Shown: positions 31,091 to 43,439 of the stretch, one piece after another
Layout: the number at the start of each line of letters is the position of its first letter
How positions within the stretch are numbered: position 1 is the first letter of the stretch
DNA from: Bidens hawaiensis
Taxonomy: Eukaryota; Streptophyta; Magnoliopsida; Asterales; Asteraceae
NCBI GenBank assembly: GCA_021521415.1
Contig: JAIQDT010000232.1
Location: 1,611,001 to 1,675,000 of the forward strand
Length of the DNA stretch: 64,000 nucleotides
Direction of reading: 5' to 3'
Translations under genes and position numbers: made by a program
The notes under the pieces: model-generated
Databases searched by the model: none
Seen by the model: only the letters and a program-made list of their open reading frames with translations
What the model was told of the DNA's origin: nothing

Positions 31091-32986
31091 TGTTACAAAT
31101 TTCACAAATTAAATAGCATCTAGGGTTTTGAAATTGTTTTGAGGGTGAGGCATAGCCTCGGAGTTGAGCGTGTGAGTACATCAATAATAATATAATAAAT
31201 AATTTAAATAAATAAGCTATAAATATAAACAATCAAAAATAAACAATTAGGCAAACAATAAACACGTATTGGGCCTTAGTCATTCTACTAGGTCATTACG
31301 TCCATGGCCTATCCTATAGCCTTCGAATTGATACCAATCAAGGGCTCGAATGATCACTCAGTAGTTGATGATACACTATTAAGTAAATATTAATATTAAT
31401 ATCTAATTATTTTATTGGCTTAAAATCAAAGTACAATTTAAAAATATTCAATAACAAATACCAAACGAATATATAAATTACACAATTGTCTTTATTTCGT
31501 TGATAACCTAAGGCATAATTTCTATGTGCTTCAAATTTTAAACTTCCAATAAAGCTACCTGCAACATAAGTAAAAATATGGTTTTGTCAACGTAATTGTT
31601 GAGTGACCAAACACAAGATTTGATATAATATAATAATGAAAAAAAAAATTCATATGTGGTTTGCGGTATCATGTCAATTAAATAAATAGTTGACTAAACA
31701 AATAATTTGTCTTTTGGCCATGACGCTCGGTCAATGGTTACCTGGATGGAGTATGATCATATTAAATGAGGATGGGTATGAGGTGGTCCAACTGTCAAAC
31801 AATAAATAAATAAACACATAGACAAATAGCATAGAAACAATCAATTGAGTAATACACGTAAGCTCATAGTAATAAAACTGTGGTTGAGGACTTGTTTAAC
31901 ATAAACAATTTAAATAGTGATACGCATATTATCCCAAAAAAAAGATGAAAAGGGAGGTGATTACACTCCTTAGAATGAGGCACGCATAAAGAAGTTAAGT
32001 AGATGTGCGAGAAATAAGCGAGCCGAAAAGATTATATGAAAAATCCTAAAAATTTATAATAATAGAGTATAATTAAAATTAAGATGAAACGAACTAAAAT
32101 TACCAAAAATTACGATGTACAACTCATGATATAAAGAAAACGAGAGATAAGCTAGCTGACTAAGTTTTCATGAAAATATTCTAAAATTTAAACACAAGTA
32201 CTAAAATTAAAAGTGAACTGAACCAAACAAAAATTATAGAAAGTTACAACATCTGACTCTAGTTGTTTCAGAATCTAGAATTAAACGAGTGTGGGGCTCG
32301 TGTCTAACCCGGATGTCAGTATGAGATTGAATTCAGGTCCAAAATAATAAGATACTAACAGAATATAAAAGGGCCAATAGCTAACTCGAGTCGTTTATTG
32401 TTTATTTGAAAAGCCCCAAAATCCACTTAGCATAAACCCTAACAGTCCAAAGACTGACGAAATCTCATCAATCATTGAAAATGATTTGAGGGCTTTCATT
32501 TAGAACATGATAATAAACAACTTCGATGTTTACAACTTACTTTGGAAAGCTTGAGTTAGATGATGAACAGCCAAACAGTTGACTTTTTAAGTCAAACCTT
32601 GAAGCACTTGGAAATTATAACACTAAACGTAACTTAAAATGAAATTGGGGAGTAACAACAAATGAGTAGAGGCTAGATCATTTATATAGGTATAACAAAA
32701 TCCCTAAAATCAATATATTAACGAAAATAGATCAAAACTTGTTCCTTACTCTAGGGAATCGATGAAATATGATTACGCATGATGCCAAGGCATATTCTAA
32801 TTGCTAATTGTTATATGGAGAAGATACATGGAATCGGGTTGCCTAAATAAGCGAAATTATTATCAAAACTATAAAAATGTACCAGCACATTTCCCCCGGC
32901 GTCGCGGCACACGAGGGCAGTTCCTCCGTGACGCGCTGGGTGAGGGGGGTACTAGTTTTTTTTTTTTTAAATTGACGGATGTTACA
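31091..32986 (-). repeat. Possible solo gypsy LTR
   Basis: The segment is bounded by TGTTACA at 31091 and GGATGTTACA ending at 32986, so on the minus strand it starts TGTAACATCC. A short GC-rich island (32891-32950) near that start looks like other plant gypsy LTRs. There is no primer site or ORF. The boundaries are tentative. Confidence 0.35.
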
Positions 32987-35900
32987 GACCCTAGAATATT
33001 TGTCTAGTTATAAACTTTGTTTACATTATCTGCATGTTGAAAAACTTTATTTTCTTTGCAAATATGTGAACTAACCAATCATTGTGTTGACACTTTACCA
33101 CGTCTTTCTCAGTTCGTTAAGGCACTGTTCACAGAGACGCTTTAGCATGTCTTTTTCAAGTCGCTAAGGTACAATGCACGGATTAGAAGTCTGCATTCTT
33201 CTAATATATAAAGTTTAAAAACTATGGTTTTGGTTTTCAAAGATTTATTATTTTGGGCGCACGTGTTTTCGCTATTACTATTTGCAATAATGGTTTTGGG
33301 AACTTTTTCCCTTTTGTTACGCTTCTACTACTAAAGTAAACTTTAATTATGTTTTCCGTTTGTGGATAACGTTTGTTTTGGAAGTTATATAGAATTCGAT
33401 CGGTGTAACTAATGAATGCGATCCTGAGAGGTCGTACTTTTCGCGGTCCTGCATGTGGAATTGAAAGTGTTAAATTTAGTTTAAGTTGTTATGCTTTAAA
33501 ATGATAGATTGGTTTATTTGGATCAAGAAAATAAAAATCTTGGCCTTACCCAGACCCTAGAACCCAGATCTTGCAATTGTGGCTTAGTTCATTTTACAAA
33601 AAGATAATTTGGTAGAGTTCGACTATATTTAGAAAGTTGTATACTAATAGACCGGGCTCCCTACGACATTAAAGTAACAAACTTAACCCAAAAATTAGTA
33701 TATCTCTTGATCTTGTTGAATGGGTTGGTCTAGATCTCGCAAAATAGTTCTTAATGCGTGACTGGGTCTAGCTCACACAAAGCTGTTCAGAAAATGTGTG
33801 ACGCCCCATCATGCAAACCAGTTCAGAATGCGTGATGACCCCATCATGCAAAGCTAAGCAGTTCAAGAAACGCGTGATCACACCCATCACACAGAAGAGT
33901 TCAGAAAATGAATAACTAACCTTTTGCAAAAGGTTGTCAATATTTAATAATGACCCCGTTTGCGTAAAGGGCCAACTATTGTGAGAACAGTCCCCTTTTT
34001 TTTATTTTCGTGAACCTTTATGTGTGATCTTGGTCTGTTATGCTAGGAGGTTCAGTAAGGAAAGAACCCCATACATGAAAATTTTGCTTGATACCCACAC
34101 GTGTCCCGGTTTGAACCCCACGCATGACCATTTTGGCGGTTTTGCATAATCATTTAAAAAATGTGTGAACCTTAATATGTAATCATCCATGACTAAACCT
34201 GGTTCACATGTGAGTAATCATAACCTTTGTGAGTGATAATCCAGTAATGAATAACCGGTTTAATGAGGAAACTAAGCTAAGAAGCGGAATAGGGTCCAAC
34301 TAGATACACTTAGATCAGGTGGTAGCTGTTTAAATGTTTAAACAGTAATTTACGGACTACTATTCAAGAAGGAAAAATTTTCAGTCTCGTAACCCTAAAC
34401 GAATCACATGAGTGTCTCGACCCCATTTCGCATACGCACGTGTCAGGTAAAGGTACAGTTGTCAAATTCTATGTGTATATGCAATCATTATATGAGTCAA
34501 GCGTGGCCCTATTTATGGGAAGCGTTTAGGCCCTTGTATGCGTGTATCATGGGCAACGCCTTGGTGGTGTATGTCGGTAATTGCAATTACTTATCTTCAT
34601 ATGGGAAAGTTAGATTGATTGACCGTATTAGATTGATTTGCTTTAGACACGGTAAGTAAACTTATGTTATGTGCTTCGATACGTCATATGTTATTGTATC
34701 TATATAATAACTCACAGGTAGTGTAAAAGTAGCACTCATTTAGCGTGTAACTAAATATTAAGTTAGCAGGTTTAAGATCGGATGAGAATAAGGAACAGCT
34801 GGGGCACTGATGGATTATCCATGCTGGAGAACTTACATCTTTTGTTTTCTTTTTTGTATTACCTTTAGGAATTCTACTGTTCAATGCAGAATCTAGGTAT
34901 ATTTGTGAAATTAATTTAGGGTTTTTAATTCGATTTAATCCTAAAACTATTTCGTGTTCTAGAATGTATAGAAAGGGAAGGTTATGAAGTTACAGAGACA
35001 ACTAATGCGTAGCATCTATTCAAATATTTACGTTATTTAATTGTTAAAACCACTTACTTGTCATTTGATGTCGATTGTGGTTCTATGTATACACAATTAT
35101 GGCGAGTCAATTTATTTCAGTAGTGTGGAGATTTCAATTTATCAGATTAATATTGAAATTTATAGATTGCAACTTGTTATGAAATCAGACTATTTTATAG
35201 ACACAACCCAATCTTATGGGGGATTTACATTATGTTGGTATATATGTATACTAGCTTTAGAACCTGTAGATGCACACGAGATATTTAAAATAAGTACAAT
35301 TAACCTAAAGAAATAAAATGATTAAATTAAAAAAAGATCCATATCTTATCAAATTAAATAATGTTATAAGTTTAAATTATATTTTTTAATAAAATATTCA
35401 TAAGAATATGTGTATTCTCACGCAATTTCTTCAAAATAATTATACGGACGCACGTAATAATTTTATAAATTTTTTAATGAAATAGCAAATTCTAACAAAA
35501 TATGATAAGATGTTTCATTATGAATGGTATAAAAAGAGCATCATATATAAATTTAACTTAAATAAAACATGTTTTTATATTACAGCTTCAAAAAACATGG
35601 ATGAAAAATCCATTAAGGTTGGATGAATATGTGAAAATAAAATTATTATTCAATCATAATTACTTCTACTCATTATCATCTTAGACCTACAAATATCGTT
35701 AATTAAATTTTACCACATTCATCTCGAACACTCAAAAGTCAAAAGTGTATATTAAGTTGATTAATATAAAAGGTAAATATCGATTTTATTAAGATATTGA
35801 TATTTTGATTATATTGCAATGGATACCCACATATTTTTAATCCCTATGATTTAGGTAATTAGTTATTGATTAAAGGATGGTTTAATATGATTTATTAGAC

Positions 35901-36254
35901 TGACATAAATACGTTTTAACTAAAATAGAATAATATTTTGAGCGGAAAATTGTGGTTCGCAATGAATCTTCAAGTGACATGTGTCTACAGCTATTTTTTT
36001 AGTAGAATAGGTAGATGATGTATCTGTAATGCTTACTAATGAATGAAATCAATTATTCCCTTATTTCTCTATATTCTCTCTAACTAGCTATTGAATTTGT
36101 GTATTACACGGGATTCGTCTGTGTAAATTAATATAATGATTTATTTCAAACACGTAATTTCATTCATATTTTTAAAGGTAAACCTAAGAGCATAATTATG
36201 TTAAAAATGTATTACAAATACTTCTTTTTATACAACATTTGACATGGTATTGAT
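32987..36254. other. AT-rich DNA without recognisable gene
   Basis: There is no frame with recognisable domains on either strand. A degenerate short repeat (GCGTGATGACCCCATCATGCAA-like words, partly self-complementary) occurs at about 33795-33900. The rest looks like old repeat or intergenic sequence. Confidence 0.6.
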
Positions 36255-37265
36255 AACTTAAGCACACCAAGGCTTCTGGCTGATCTGGTCTCACTAGAGA
36301 GTTTTTACTTCGATGGAGGCGAAAGGCCCAATAAAAGAGTAAGAAAAAGATGTGAACATGAACACAGAGTTTGCCCTAAGGCTCATGGAAGTTTCCCTAG
36401 CGAAAAGGAAAGCCTAATAACGGCTTCAGTAGAGAACCCAACTCTTTTCCTTTTACCACAAAAACTTCCCTGAAGTTAGTCCGGTCATTCCATACAACGA
36501 AGCTAGCGAACTAAAGCAGCACCCAACGGAACTTTAGTCTTTTTTTATATTTGTAGCAGGGCCGTTAAAGCAAGGGATAAAGGAAGGCTGCTTGAACGAC
36601 GTTGCTATCATAAGAGAGGACCAGACAGTTCCTGGTTCTAAAAGCAACAATCTATTTTTTTACCCCACCGCAACTACCGAGAGTTGCTCCTTTATTCGCC
36701 GCAGGAAGAAATTCCAACTATGTTGCCTTCTAACAATAGGACTGGAATCCGAGCTCCAAGGCAAGAGCTTGAAGATAGAAAGAGAAGATATTAATGGGAT
36801 TCTTTATAGTCGAAGTTGCGCCTAATGCTTAATCTAACTATTAGGTACTATATTAGAGAAAGACTCAATCTGCCCATGACTATACGCCAGGAAGAACTTT
36901 ATTAGGGTAGTAGCCCAGCTCTTTAAGGGGGAAGCACATAACTAATAGCGTTTAGGCTTATATGATTCATGTTATCCCCTCGAAGCCCCTATCGCCTGCC
37001 TGGAACTCCTGAATTCACTCTTTAACTAGGGGAAGCACCTAAAAGGGGAGCAACTAGGCTAGACTACTAATCTTATGGAGTAGTCTGACCCTAGGAAAGA
37101 GATTTTCATCGCTGCCGAGAATAAACATGATGTGTTGGGTGACTGGAATCATCCAAGATCAGCTGAACAGGCTGACAATCGGCAGTTAATGCTGAGCAAA
37201 GCTGCTTAAAGCGTGAGGCTGATCCGTACATCAACTGCAGAAGAATGCGGTATAGGAGTGCATCT

Positions 37266-37590
37266 ATGTTTCTGCTTTACCAATATGATATTTTTTTGGC
37301 ATTAATGATAATATCAAGTCTTATTCCTATTTTGGTATTTTTCATTTCGGGATTTTTAGCTCCGATTAGCAAAGGAACGGAGAAACTTTCTAATTACGAA
37401 TTAGGTATAGAACCAACAGGCGACACCTGATTACAATTTAGAGTCCGCTATTATATATTTGCTCTAGTAATTGTTGTTTTATATGTGGAAATGGTTTTCC
37501 TTTATCCATGGGCAATGAGTTTTGATGTATTAGGTGTATATGTATTTGTAGAATCTTTAATTTTTGTTCTTATCTTAATTGTTGGGTTCA
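37266..37590 (+). pseudogene. ndhC: Plastid ndhC pseudogene
   Basis: The ATG at 37266 starts a protein matching plastid NAD(P)H-quinone oxidoreductase subunit 3 in length and order: [10 protein letters not shown] near the start, then L-A-P-I-S-K-G, and Y-E-L-G-I-E-P at about 45-52. A conserved Trp codon is TGA at 37428-37430 and an Arg codon became TAG soon after. Beyond this the frame still reads the conserved [13 protein letters not shown] segment. The last dozen or so residues are replaced. In plastids the product is a membrane subunit of the NDH complex. This copy is dead DNA in the nucleus. Confidence 0.9.
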
Positions 37591-38029
37591 TGAATGATAA
37601 ATTATAGATCTAACCGCTGAATCAGAAAAATTGGGTGATATCATATGGCCTTTTATCTGCTAACTCTACAAGTTGTATATAAGCGAACACGGATCACTGC
37701 CATCCTCCGCAGGGTAAACCACCGCCTCTCAGGTTCCCCAATTGATTCTACCACAGAGGCCAACGATAAACAATAACCCTCCCCCGGGGTACACAACTTA
37801 CAACTTTCATCGTATTTTGCTTTCCAAAGAGAAACTCTTCTCAAAATCTCACTAAAAAGGTTCAAAAGGATTCCTGTGGTTCCAGAGGATCCAGTTACAG
37901 GATAACCAGGAACGAAGAGCTTTCCCCCATTTTCCGCCGATTCTTTGGCCTTATGAACGCTGGTTTTAAGAATGAGTGATTGCCATTCCCCAACCATTAC
38001 TGTATGCATTCCACTTATTGAACAGGGTT

Positions 38030-38285
38030 CTATGGTCGGTCTGTGACCCCTGGATGCCGAAGGCGTCCTTGAGGTAATCTCGTAGTTCCTACGGGGTGGA
38101 GATGATGGGGTCGATCCATGAATTTTCCTTCCTTTTGACGTATTTCTCTCAAAGGGTTGAAGGGAGATAGTGCATCAAGCTGTTCGCAAGGGCCAACTTG
38201 ATCCTCCTCCCTAATGATCCCCAATAAAGGAACCCTAGGAGAGCCGCCAACTCCAACTACCGTCCATGTACGATCCATACTAGAT
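38030..38285 (+). pseudogene. Plastid inverted-repeat fragment (region upstream of the 16S rRNA gene)
   Basis: The sequence resembles, from memory, the plastid spacer before rrn16: CCCTGGATGCCGAAGGC, TCGTAGTTCCTACGGGGTGG, GATAGTGCATCAAGCTG and GTCCATGTACGATCC appear in that order. It joins directly to a ycf2 piece near 38300, which is not the plastid order, so a rearrangement took place. Confidence 0.6.
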
Positions 38286-38299
38286 CTGGCCTTGTTGTT

Positions 38300-38725
38300 T
38301 GAAGATCTATCTCGTACTCCACGGTTCCACTATGAAAGAACTCTGAATCATTCTCTTGAGGCTCATTCTGCAAGAACTCTGAATCATTCTCTTGAAGCTC
38401 ATTTTACAAGAACTCTGAATCATGCTGTTGAAGCTCATCCTCTTCATCATAACGCTTATTCCAAAATAACCTGGACCAATAGGGAAATCCCAATTCATTG
38501 GGCCTCTCGATACAATCATATAGAAAGCCCCAAGGATGCCATATTATAGGAGCCCAAACTATTTGATTAAGTAGATCCTCCTCCATCTGTTTCCAGTCGA
38601 GGGCTCCTTCCCTTTCCCTCTCTTCAAACTCTGATTCGTCTTTTTCATAGAGAAATCTATAATCAAGGATAGAACAAGATCCTTTTTTTGCATCATATCT
38701 AAAGGATTCTTTGGTCGGGTTGAAG
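38300..38725 (-). pseudogene. ycf2: Plastid ycf2 fragment
   Basis: The minus strand reads segments of Ycf2: [11 protein letters not shown] near 38735-38700, then [28 protein letters not shown] (38570-38475), and D-E-E-D-E-L-Q. Ycf2 is a very large plastid protein of the import-motor complex. Only about 140 residues are present, with frameshifts and a stop. An acidic 12-residue segment (E-L-Q-E-N-D-S-E-F-L type) is repeated three times in 36-base units at about 38335-38440. Confidence 0.88.
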
Positions 38726-39828
38726 AAGCAATGTTACTCAATCCTTATCAAACTGACTGTATGTCCGTGAGGATCCCACCAGAGCGCGTTCCACTTTTAA
38801 CAGGCCACAAACTAGACCAGAATCATCTCAACAAGCCCATAAGGAGTGATTCCAGTTTTTAGTATGGTGGAGGTCTTACTTGTATTGCAATAATGAAAAA
38901 ATGTACAAACACAAATAATGAGTAGACTAGCCCACTTTTATATGTAGGTTCATTTCAGGATTTTTTTTGTTTTAAATAAAGAAGGGCGTGAACTTTTAGT
39001 GTAAGGCATGTGTTTCTCTCAGAAGATGGATGGGATAAATACCCATATTTCTAAAAAAGTTGCTTAGTCATATTCTTTTTAATGTTCCCAGTTCTGGTAC
39101 GTAGACCAAATAAGACAAAGCAAGCAAAAGTTCCTAGATTCATGGAGATATAGAACAACATATAAGTTATTATGCTTGCATATCCACATAAATTCCATCG
39201 AATCACTATTTGCAATCCAGGATTCTATTTTATCATCAGTCCAGTCTGCGTTCGCATTTTTTCTTTTTCTTATCAATAAATAATCTCTTTACTTTTATGA
39301 CTTAGATGTCTCGAATTTCTCAAAAAAGTGATTCGATTGATGGGATTTGGTATGATACATAGGAGATCGATGATAGCGATGATATTGATATTTAATATTT
39401 TTTCTTAGAGCGTCTTGATTTGACCCCATAAGCGGGACCACCACCCAATAAGAGTAATTATTACCGGTACCACGGAAAGACATGTTTTTAGATCTCGAAT
39501 TGAAAAACCTCCTTCATTTATTCATTTTATTGTAAATAATAAGATAATACATATTTAAATATACAATTATCTAGTAAAAAAGATTTACTTTTTGTTAAAT
39601 ACAGAAAAAAACGTCATTTTCTTCTCCAATATTTCCCAAAAAGACTCAGTTATTTTTCCTTGGGGTTCCGTTCCATATTTCATATTGATAGAAGTCTTTT
39701 TCTATTATTATACGTTAAATGAGACCAAAAAGACGAAATGAACAAAAAAATTCTAGATATTAATAGAGGAGACAATGATGTGGAAAACAAGAAAGGAATT
39801 CTTTACAATAACACTAAAGACCAATGGA

Positions 39829-39902
39829 AGGGATGTAGCGCAGTTTGGTAGCGCGTTTGTTTTGGGTGCAAAATGTCACGGGTTCAAATCCTGTCATCCT
39901 TA
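39829..39902 (+). tRNA. trnP-UGG: Plastid-type tRNA-Pro(UGG), probably a non-functional copy
   Basis: The cloverleaf order is clear: AGGGATG acceptor strand, GCGC D-stem, anticodon TGG in the loop TTTGGGT, T-loop GTTCAAATC, and closing CATCCTT. The acceptor has one G-T pair, and the anticodon stem differs slightly from the plastid gene I remember. In this nuclear location it is probably not used. Confidence 0.85.
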
Positions 39903-40217
39903 CATATTACTACTCCTGTGAGCAGTAATGAGGTATTTTTTAAGATCAACTCACAATGGAGATATCATAAATAATCTTTCATTCTTATGGTTGAGCGCTT
40001 CTTTCTCATATCGATAATTCAGTATCTTTGACTTTTCAATAAGGGAGCGTTAGCTCGGCCGTTTTCTTGCAAAATTTCTAGCGCACGCCCTTACGTTTTA
40101 TGTTCTTGCTCCGCAGTACAAGCCTCATACTTAGTCGCGCCCTTTAATATGATGAAGAGGGGCTCCACCCTCTTTGATTTTCTGCACCAATCCTTATTTG
40201 CTACTACATATTTTTTG

Positions 40218-40289
40218 GGGTGTATAGCTCAGTTAGTAGAGCATTTGGCATTTAACTAATGGTTGCAGGTTCTAGTCCTACTATACCTA
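40218..40289 (+). tRNA. trnK-UUU: Mitochondrial-type tRNA-Lys(UUU) pseudogene
   Basis: GGGTGTATAGCTCAG begins a sequence of tRNA length with anticodon TTT in the loop CATTTAA and closing CTATACC. The base before the anticodon, universally U33, is A here. The T-loop reads TTCTAG instead of TTCAAG. Both argue for a decayed copy of the plant mitochondrial gene. Confidence 0.75.
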
Positions 40290-40540
40290 AACCTAACTTG
40301 CACTATACTATGTGTAAGGATGCGTAGTCGCGCAAAGAGCACTATACTTCGCCGTCTTTGATTGGAATGAAACACATATCTAATGTGTGCAGTGAGGGAT
40401 CTTTACTATCTAGGTAGCCAGTTTTTACTTCACTCGACCCATGCAATGCCCAAAGAGTCCTTTGTCTTTCTTGGTTGGACCAAGCAGTATATTGCACATA
40501 CTGATTAATTGTATAGATTTAGTCTCATTTAGAGAGTTAT

Positions 40541-41762
40541 GCTATATCTATAGTACCCCCATGAGACTTTCTAGCTAGCTCGAGAAATCAAAATTCGTGG
40601 GGCCCTAGAGTCTACTTACCACTATACATAAACAAATTCTGACTCGAACCAGTGTGATCATCACCAAAAAGTGGCCCGTTTCAACGTGAACCCATTTTGA
40701 CCATAACCAAATTCATTTCTTTTTAAGTTGGCCCAATTTGACCAAATTCATTTTCACACAAATCCGTTATAAAGAAACCCAGTATGAACGGTTTTTTGAG
40801 CCAAACAAAATTGTTTATATAATTGGCCATTTTGACTTGAACTCATTTTCACTCAAACATGTTTTGAGCTCTTCAATTCATGTCTTATTGACTCATTCGG
40901 TAAAAATTACACCGGAAGCTCATTCCTTTTATAATATGAACATCCATAATCCTTTTACATATTATAATATGCAAACCTTATGCCATAATTTCCCATGTAA
41001 AGTCACACAGCCTGATTATACATAAAAAGTCACAATTCTAGCATGTTAGGTAAATACTATAATTATCTATCATTTTTATGGTAACACAATCATCTCCAAC
41101 CATCTTTAATGGTCTATACATAAAAAGTGACACATTTGATTCATCAATCACACAGATCACCACTTCAAAATAGATATAGTTTAAACATTTAAACCCAAAA
41201 AACATGCATCTATTACTTAATATCTTCAAGTTGTATTTAAAAACTCAAGACAACATTCATAAGCCAATCATTGACAACCATAATAAACTCAAATCTCAAT
41301 GTTTTACTCAAGATTTCATAACGATCCAAAAGAATCCGATCATCCCTTGACAACAACATTGATACGTGTAAAAAACTTGATTTAATAGTAATGTCATAAG
41401 TCTATGATGATGTATGTTCAAGGAGCATCCCTTAACATTGATAACAAAATTTTTAGGTTTATGAATAATCTTGTAACCTCAAACAAAGTTGTTTGCAAAC
41501 TATGGAATATAAGCTATAACCAAACTCTACCAACTAAGTAATTGTGCAGCCCCAAATTGTGTTTTACATTGTAAAGTTAAAATTATTGTATTTATTCCAT
41601 GAAATATTAGTACACACTAAATTAAATATGTATTTAACCATAGGTCACTAATGATTCGTAAATCTTATTTAACTAATTATGTAATTCAATGTTTCATTTT
41701 AAACTCGTTATAGATATTTCATAGTTTATATGTTTGTTTTTTAAAGTAAAATTGGTTTTGTA
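40541..41762. other. AT-rich DNA without recognisable gene
   Basis: There is only a short, compositionally biased open frame (40738-41025) and no domain. Short words such as TTTGACC recur at 40695-40850. I see nothing else. Confidence 0.55.
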
Positions 41763-42736
41763 TCAATCAATCAATCAATTATACCCAGTGTAATCTCACC
41801 AATAGAAAAGCTACAAGTAGGGTCTAGGGAGCGTGGGATGTAGGCACACCGCACCTCTATCCAATGGGATAGAGAGGTGGCTTTCAGAGAGACTCTCAAC
41901 TCTACAAAAAATACGTATGAGAGAATATAAGAAGAAATCAAAGTTGAACAGTAATATAATTAATAATAGCACGTAGTAAAAATAATTATACTAATACGTT
42001 AATATATAAAAATATATAATATATGGAAAGAAAATAATATAATGGTGTGTGAAAAAAAATTAGGTAAAGAGAAGCCCCTAAGGTATTCCTTTCTCCCTAA
42101 AAATTCGTAACTTTAATTTTACGTCTTCAAGAATTCCTATTCACAACCATGTCCCCGGAGAGGTTTATGTCTAAAAAATCATGTCTAATCCTCTCATACC
42201 AAGTAAAATTAGGTCGGCCTCTACCCCTCCTCCCATGTATGGTAATGTTTTCTATGGACCTAACAGGATTCTTCGTCTGTCTTTTCTTCACATGTCCAAA
42301 CCATCTTAATCTCCACTCTCTTATCTTGTCGGATATGTTAGCTACCCCTAATCTTTCCTGAAACACATTGTTTGTTGTTCGGTCTAACCTTGTGTGCCCA
42401 CACATCTAGCGTAGCATTCTCGTCTTTGCTACCTCCATCTTCCGCACTTGTGCCTTCTTAATGGCCCAAAAATTTGTTTCATATAACATTGCAGGTGTAA
42501 CTGCGACCCTATAAAATTTTCCCTTTACTTTATTTGGGAATCACTTGTCGCACAATAAACATGTGGCTGCTCTCCATCTACATCATCCTACCTGAACTCG
42601 ATGGGCCACATCACTGTCTAATTTACCCATCGCTCTGAACAAATGATCCTAGATACTTGAACTTCGTTACCTACGTAACCACTTGCCCTTCAATGGTGAT
42701 CCGGACGCCCTCTTTGTCATTTACCCCCACTAAAAT
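41763..42736 (-). mobile_element. LINE (non-LTR retrotransposon), 5'-truncated 3' end
   Basis: On the minus strand, 42736 to about 42107 encodes the C-terminal part of a plant LINE reverse transcriptase: Y-L-R-S near 42650, A-T-C-L-L-C-D, M-L-Y-E, then M-C-G-H-T-R-L-D-R, and R-L-R-W-F-G-H-V-K (42405-42127). It has stops and frameshifts. The 3' untranslated end near 41850-41780 carries the well-known GGGTATAAT-like tail block and ends in TTGA repeats (41763-41780). It is truncated at 42736 by the end of a gypsy LTR, so the gypsy element landed inside the LINE. Confidence 0.85.
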
Positions 42737-43114
42737 TGTAAGGCCCCGTTACCGGTACCTCACATTTGGACATTGGATTAGCTCATAAACATAGTCCTAA
42801 TTATCAGAGTTAATAAAAACATAAGCGGAATATAAAAACATTCATAAAACATTACATTAACCATAACTTGTCTTAAAATAAACATCTTGTCTTTCAAAAT
42901 ATTATAATATTAAACATAAACGTCTCGAGTCTTCCGATGCCAGCCTCTTATTCAATGCCACGTGTTCCCCTCAAGCGAGCTGTCTCATCCTACTCACCTG
43001 AGTGCATTCTAAAAGTCAGCTACGCTGAGTGAGTTCTAGTTAATAACATAACATACTTTACATACATACGTACATACTTTCATAATTCAAATTTCTACTT
43101 TACTTTATTCTATT

Positions 43115-43397
43115 CTGCCTCGGATATTATTAGGGTCCGGTCCCATTTCTGCCTTCGATATTATTAGGGTCCAGTACCTTTTCTGCCTCGTGATTATTAA
43201 AGGGCTCGGTCTCTTTTCAGCCTTGGATATTATTAGGGTCCAGTCCCTTTTCTGCCTCGAGATTATTACAGGGCTCGGTCCCTTTTCTTCCTTGGATATT
43301 ATTAGGGTCCAGTGTCTTTTCTGCCTCGAGATTATTAAAGGGCTCGGTCCCTTTTCTGCCTTGGATATTATTAGGTTCCAGTCCCTTTTCTACCTTT
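43115..43397. repeat. Tandem repeat, 69-bp period
   Basis: CCTTGGATATTATTAGG recurs at 43221, 43290 and 43359. Each 69-bp unit is itself a dimer of two related halves (one with AGGGTCCAGT, one with AGGGCTCGGT). Confidence 0.92.
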
Positions 43398-43439
43398 CTA
43401 TCTCTTACATTCATTCATAACATACATATGTATCATTCA

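Larger units (their letters stand above)
36255..40540. other. Organelle-derived insertion (mitochondrial DNA carrying plastid pieces)
   Basis: The base composition and content change here. There is an ndhC pseudogene, a plastid rRNA-operon leader piece, a ycf2 fragment, a plastid-type trnP and a mitochondrial-type trnK, in an order that is not that of a plastid genome. Because plant mitochondrial DNA commonly contains plastid segments, one transfer of mitochondrial DNA into the nucleus is the simplest reading. The parts at 36255-37240, 37653-38009 and 38760-39820 look organellar but I cannot name their genes. The edges are approximate. Confidence 0.7.

Noticed and set aside
35041..35316. Open frame of 91 codons in AT-rich DNA
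   Set aside because: No recognisable domain, composition like the surrounding noncoding DNA, and no neighbouring exons.
37653..38009. Open frame of 118 codons on the minus strand in the organelle insertion
   Set aside because: I could not match it to any mitochondrial or plastid protein. Its codon content looks like antisense or spacer sequence. Left as unassigned organelle DNA.
39079..39483. Two small minus-strand frames left of trnP, considered as psaJ or rpl33
   Set aside because: Their position relative to trnP would fit, but the translated sequences do not resemble either protein.
40738..41025. Open frame of 95 codons
   Set aside because: Low-complexity, AT-driven composition with repeated TTTGACC words; no domain and no supporting signals.
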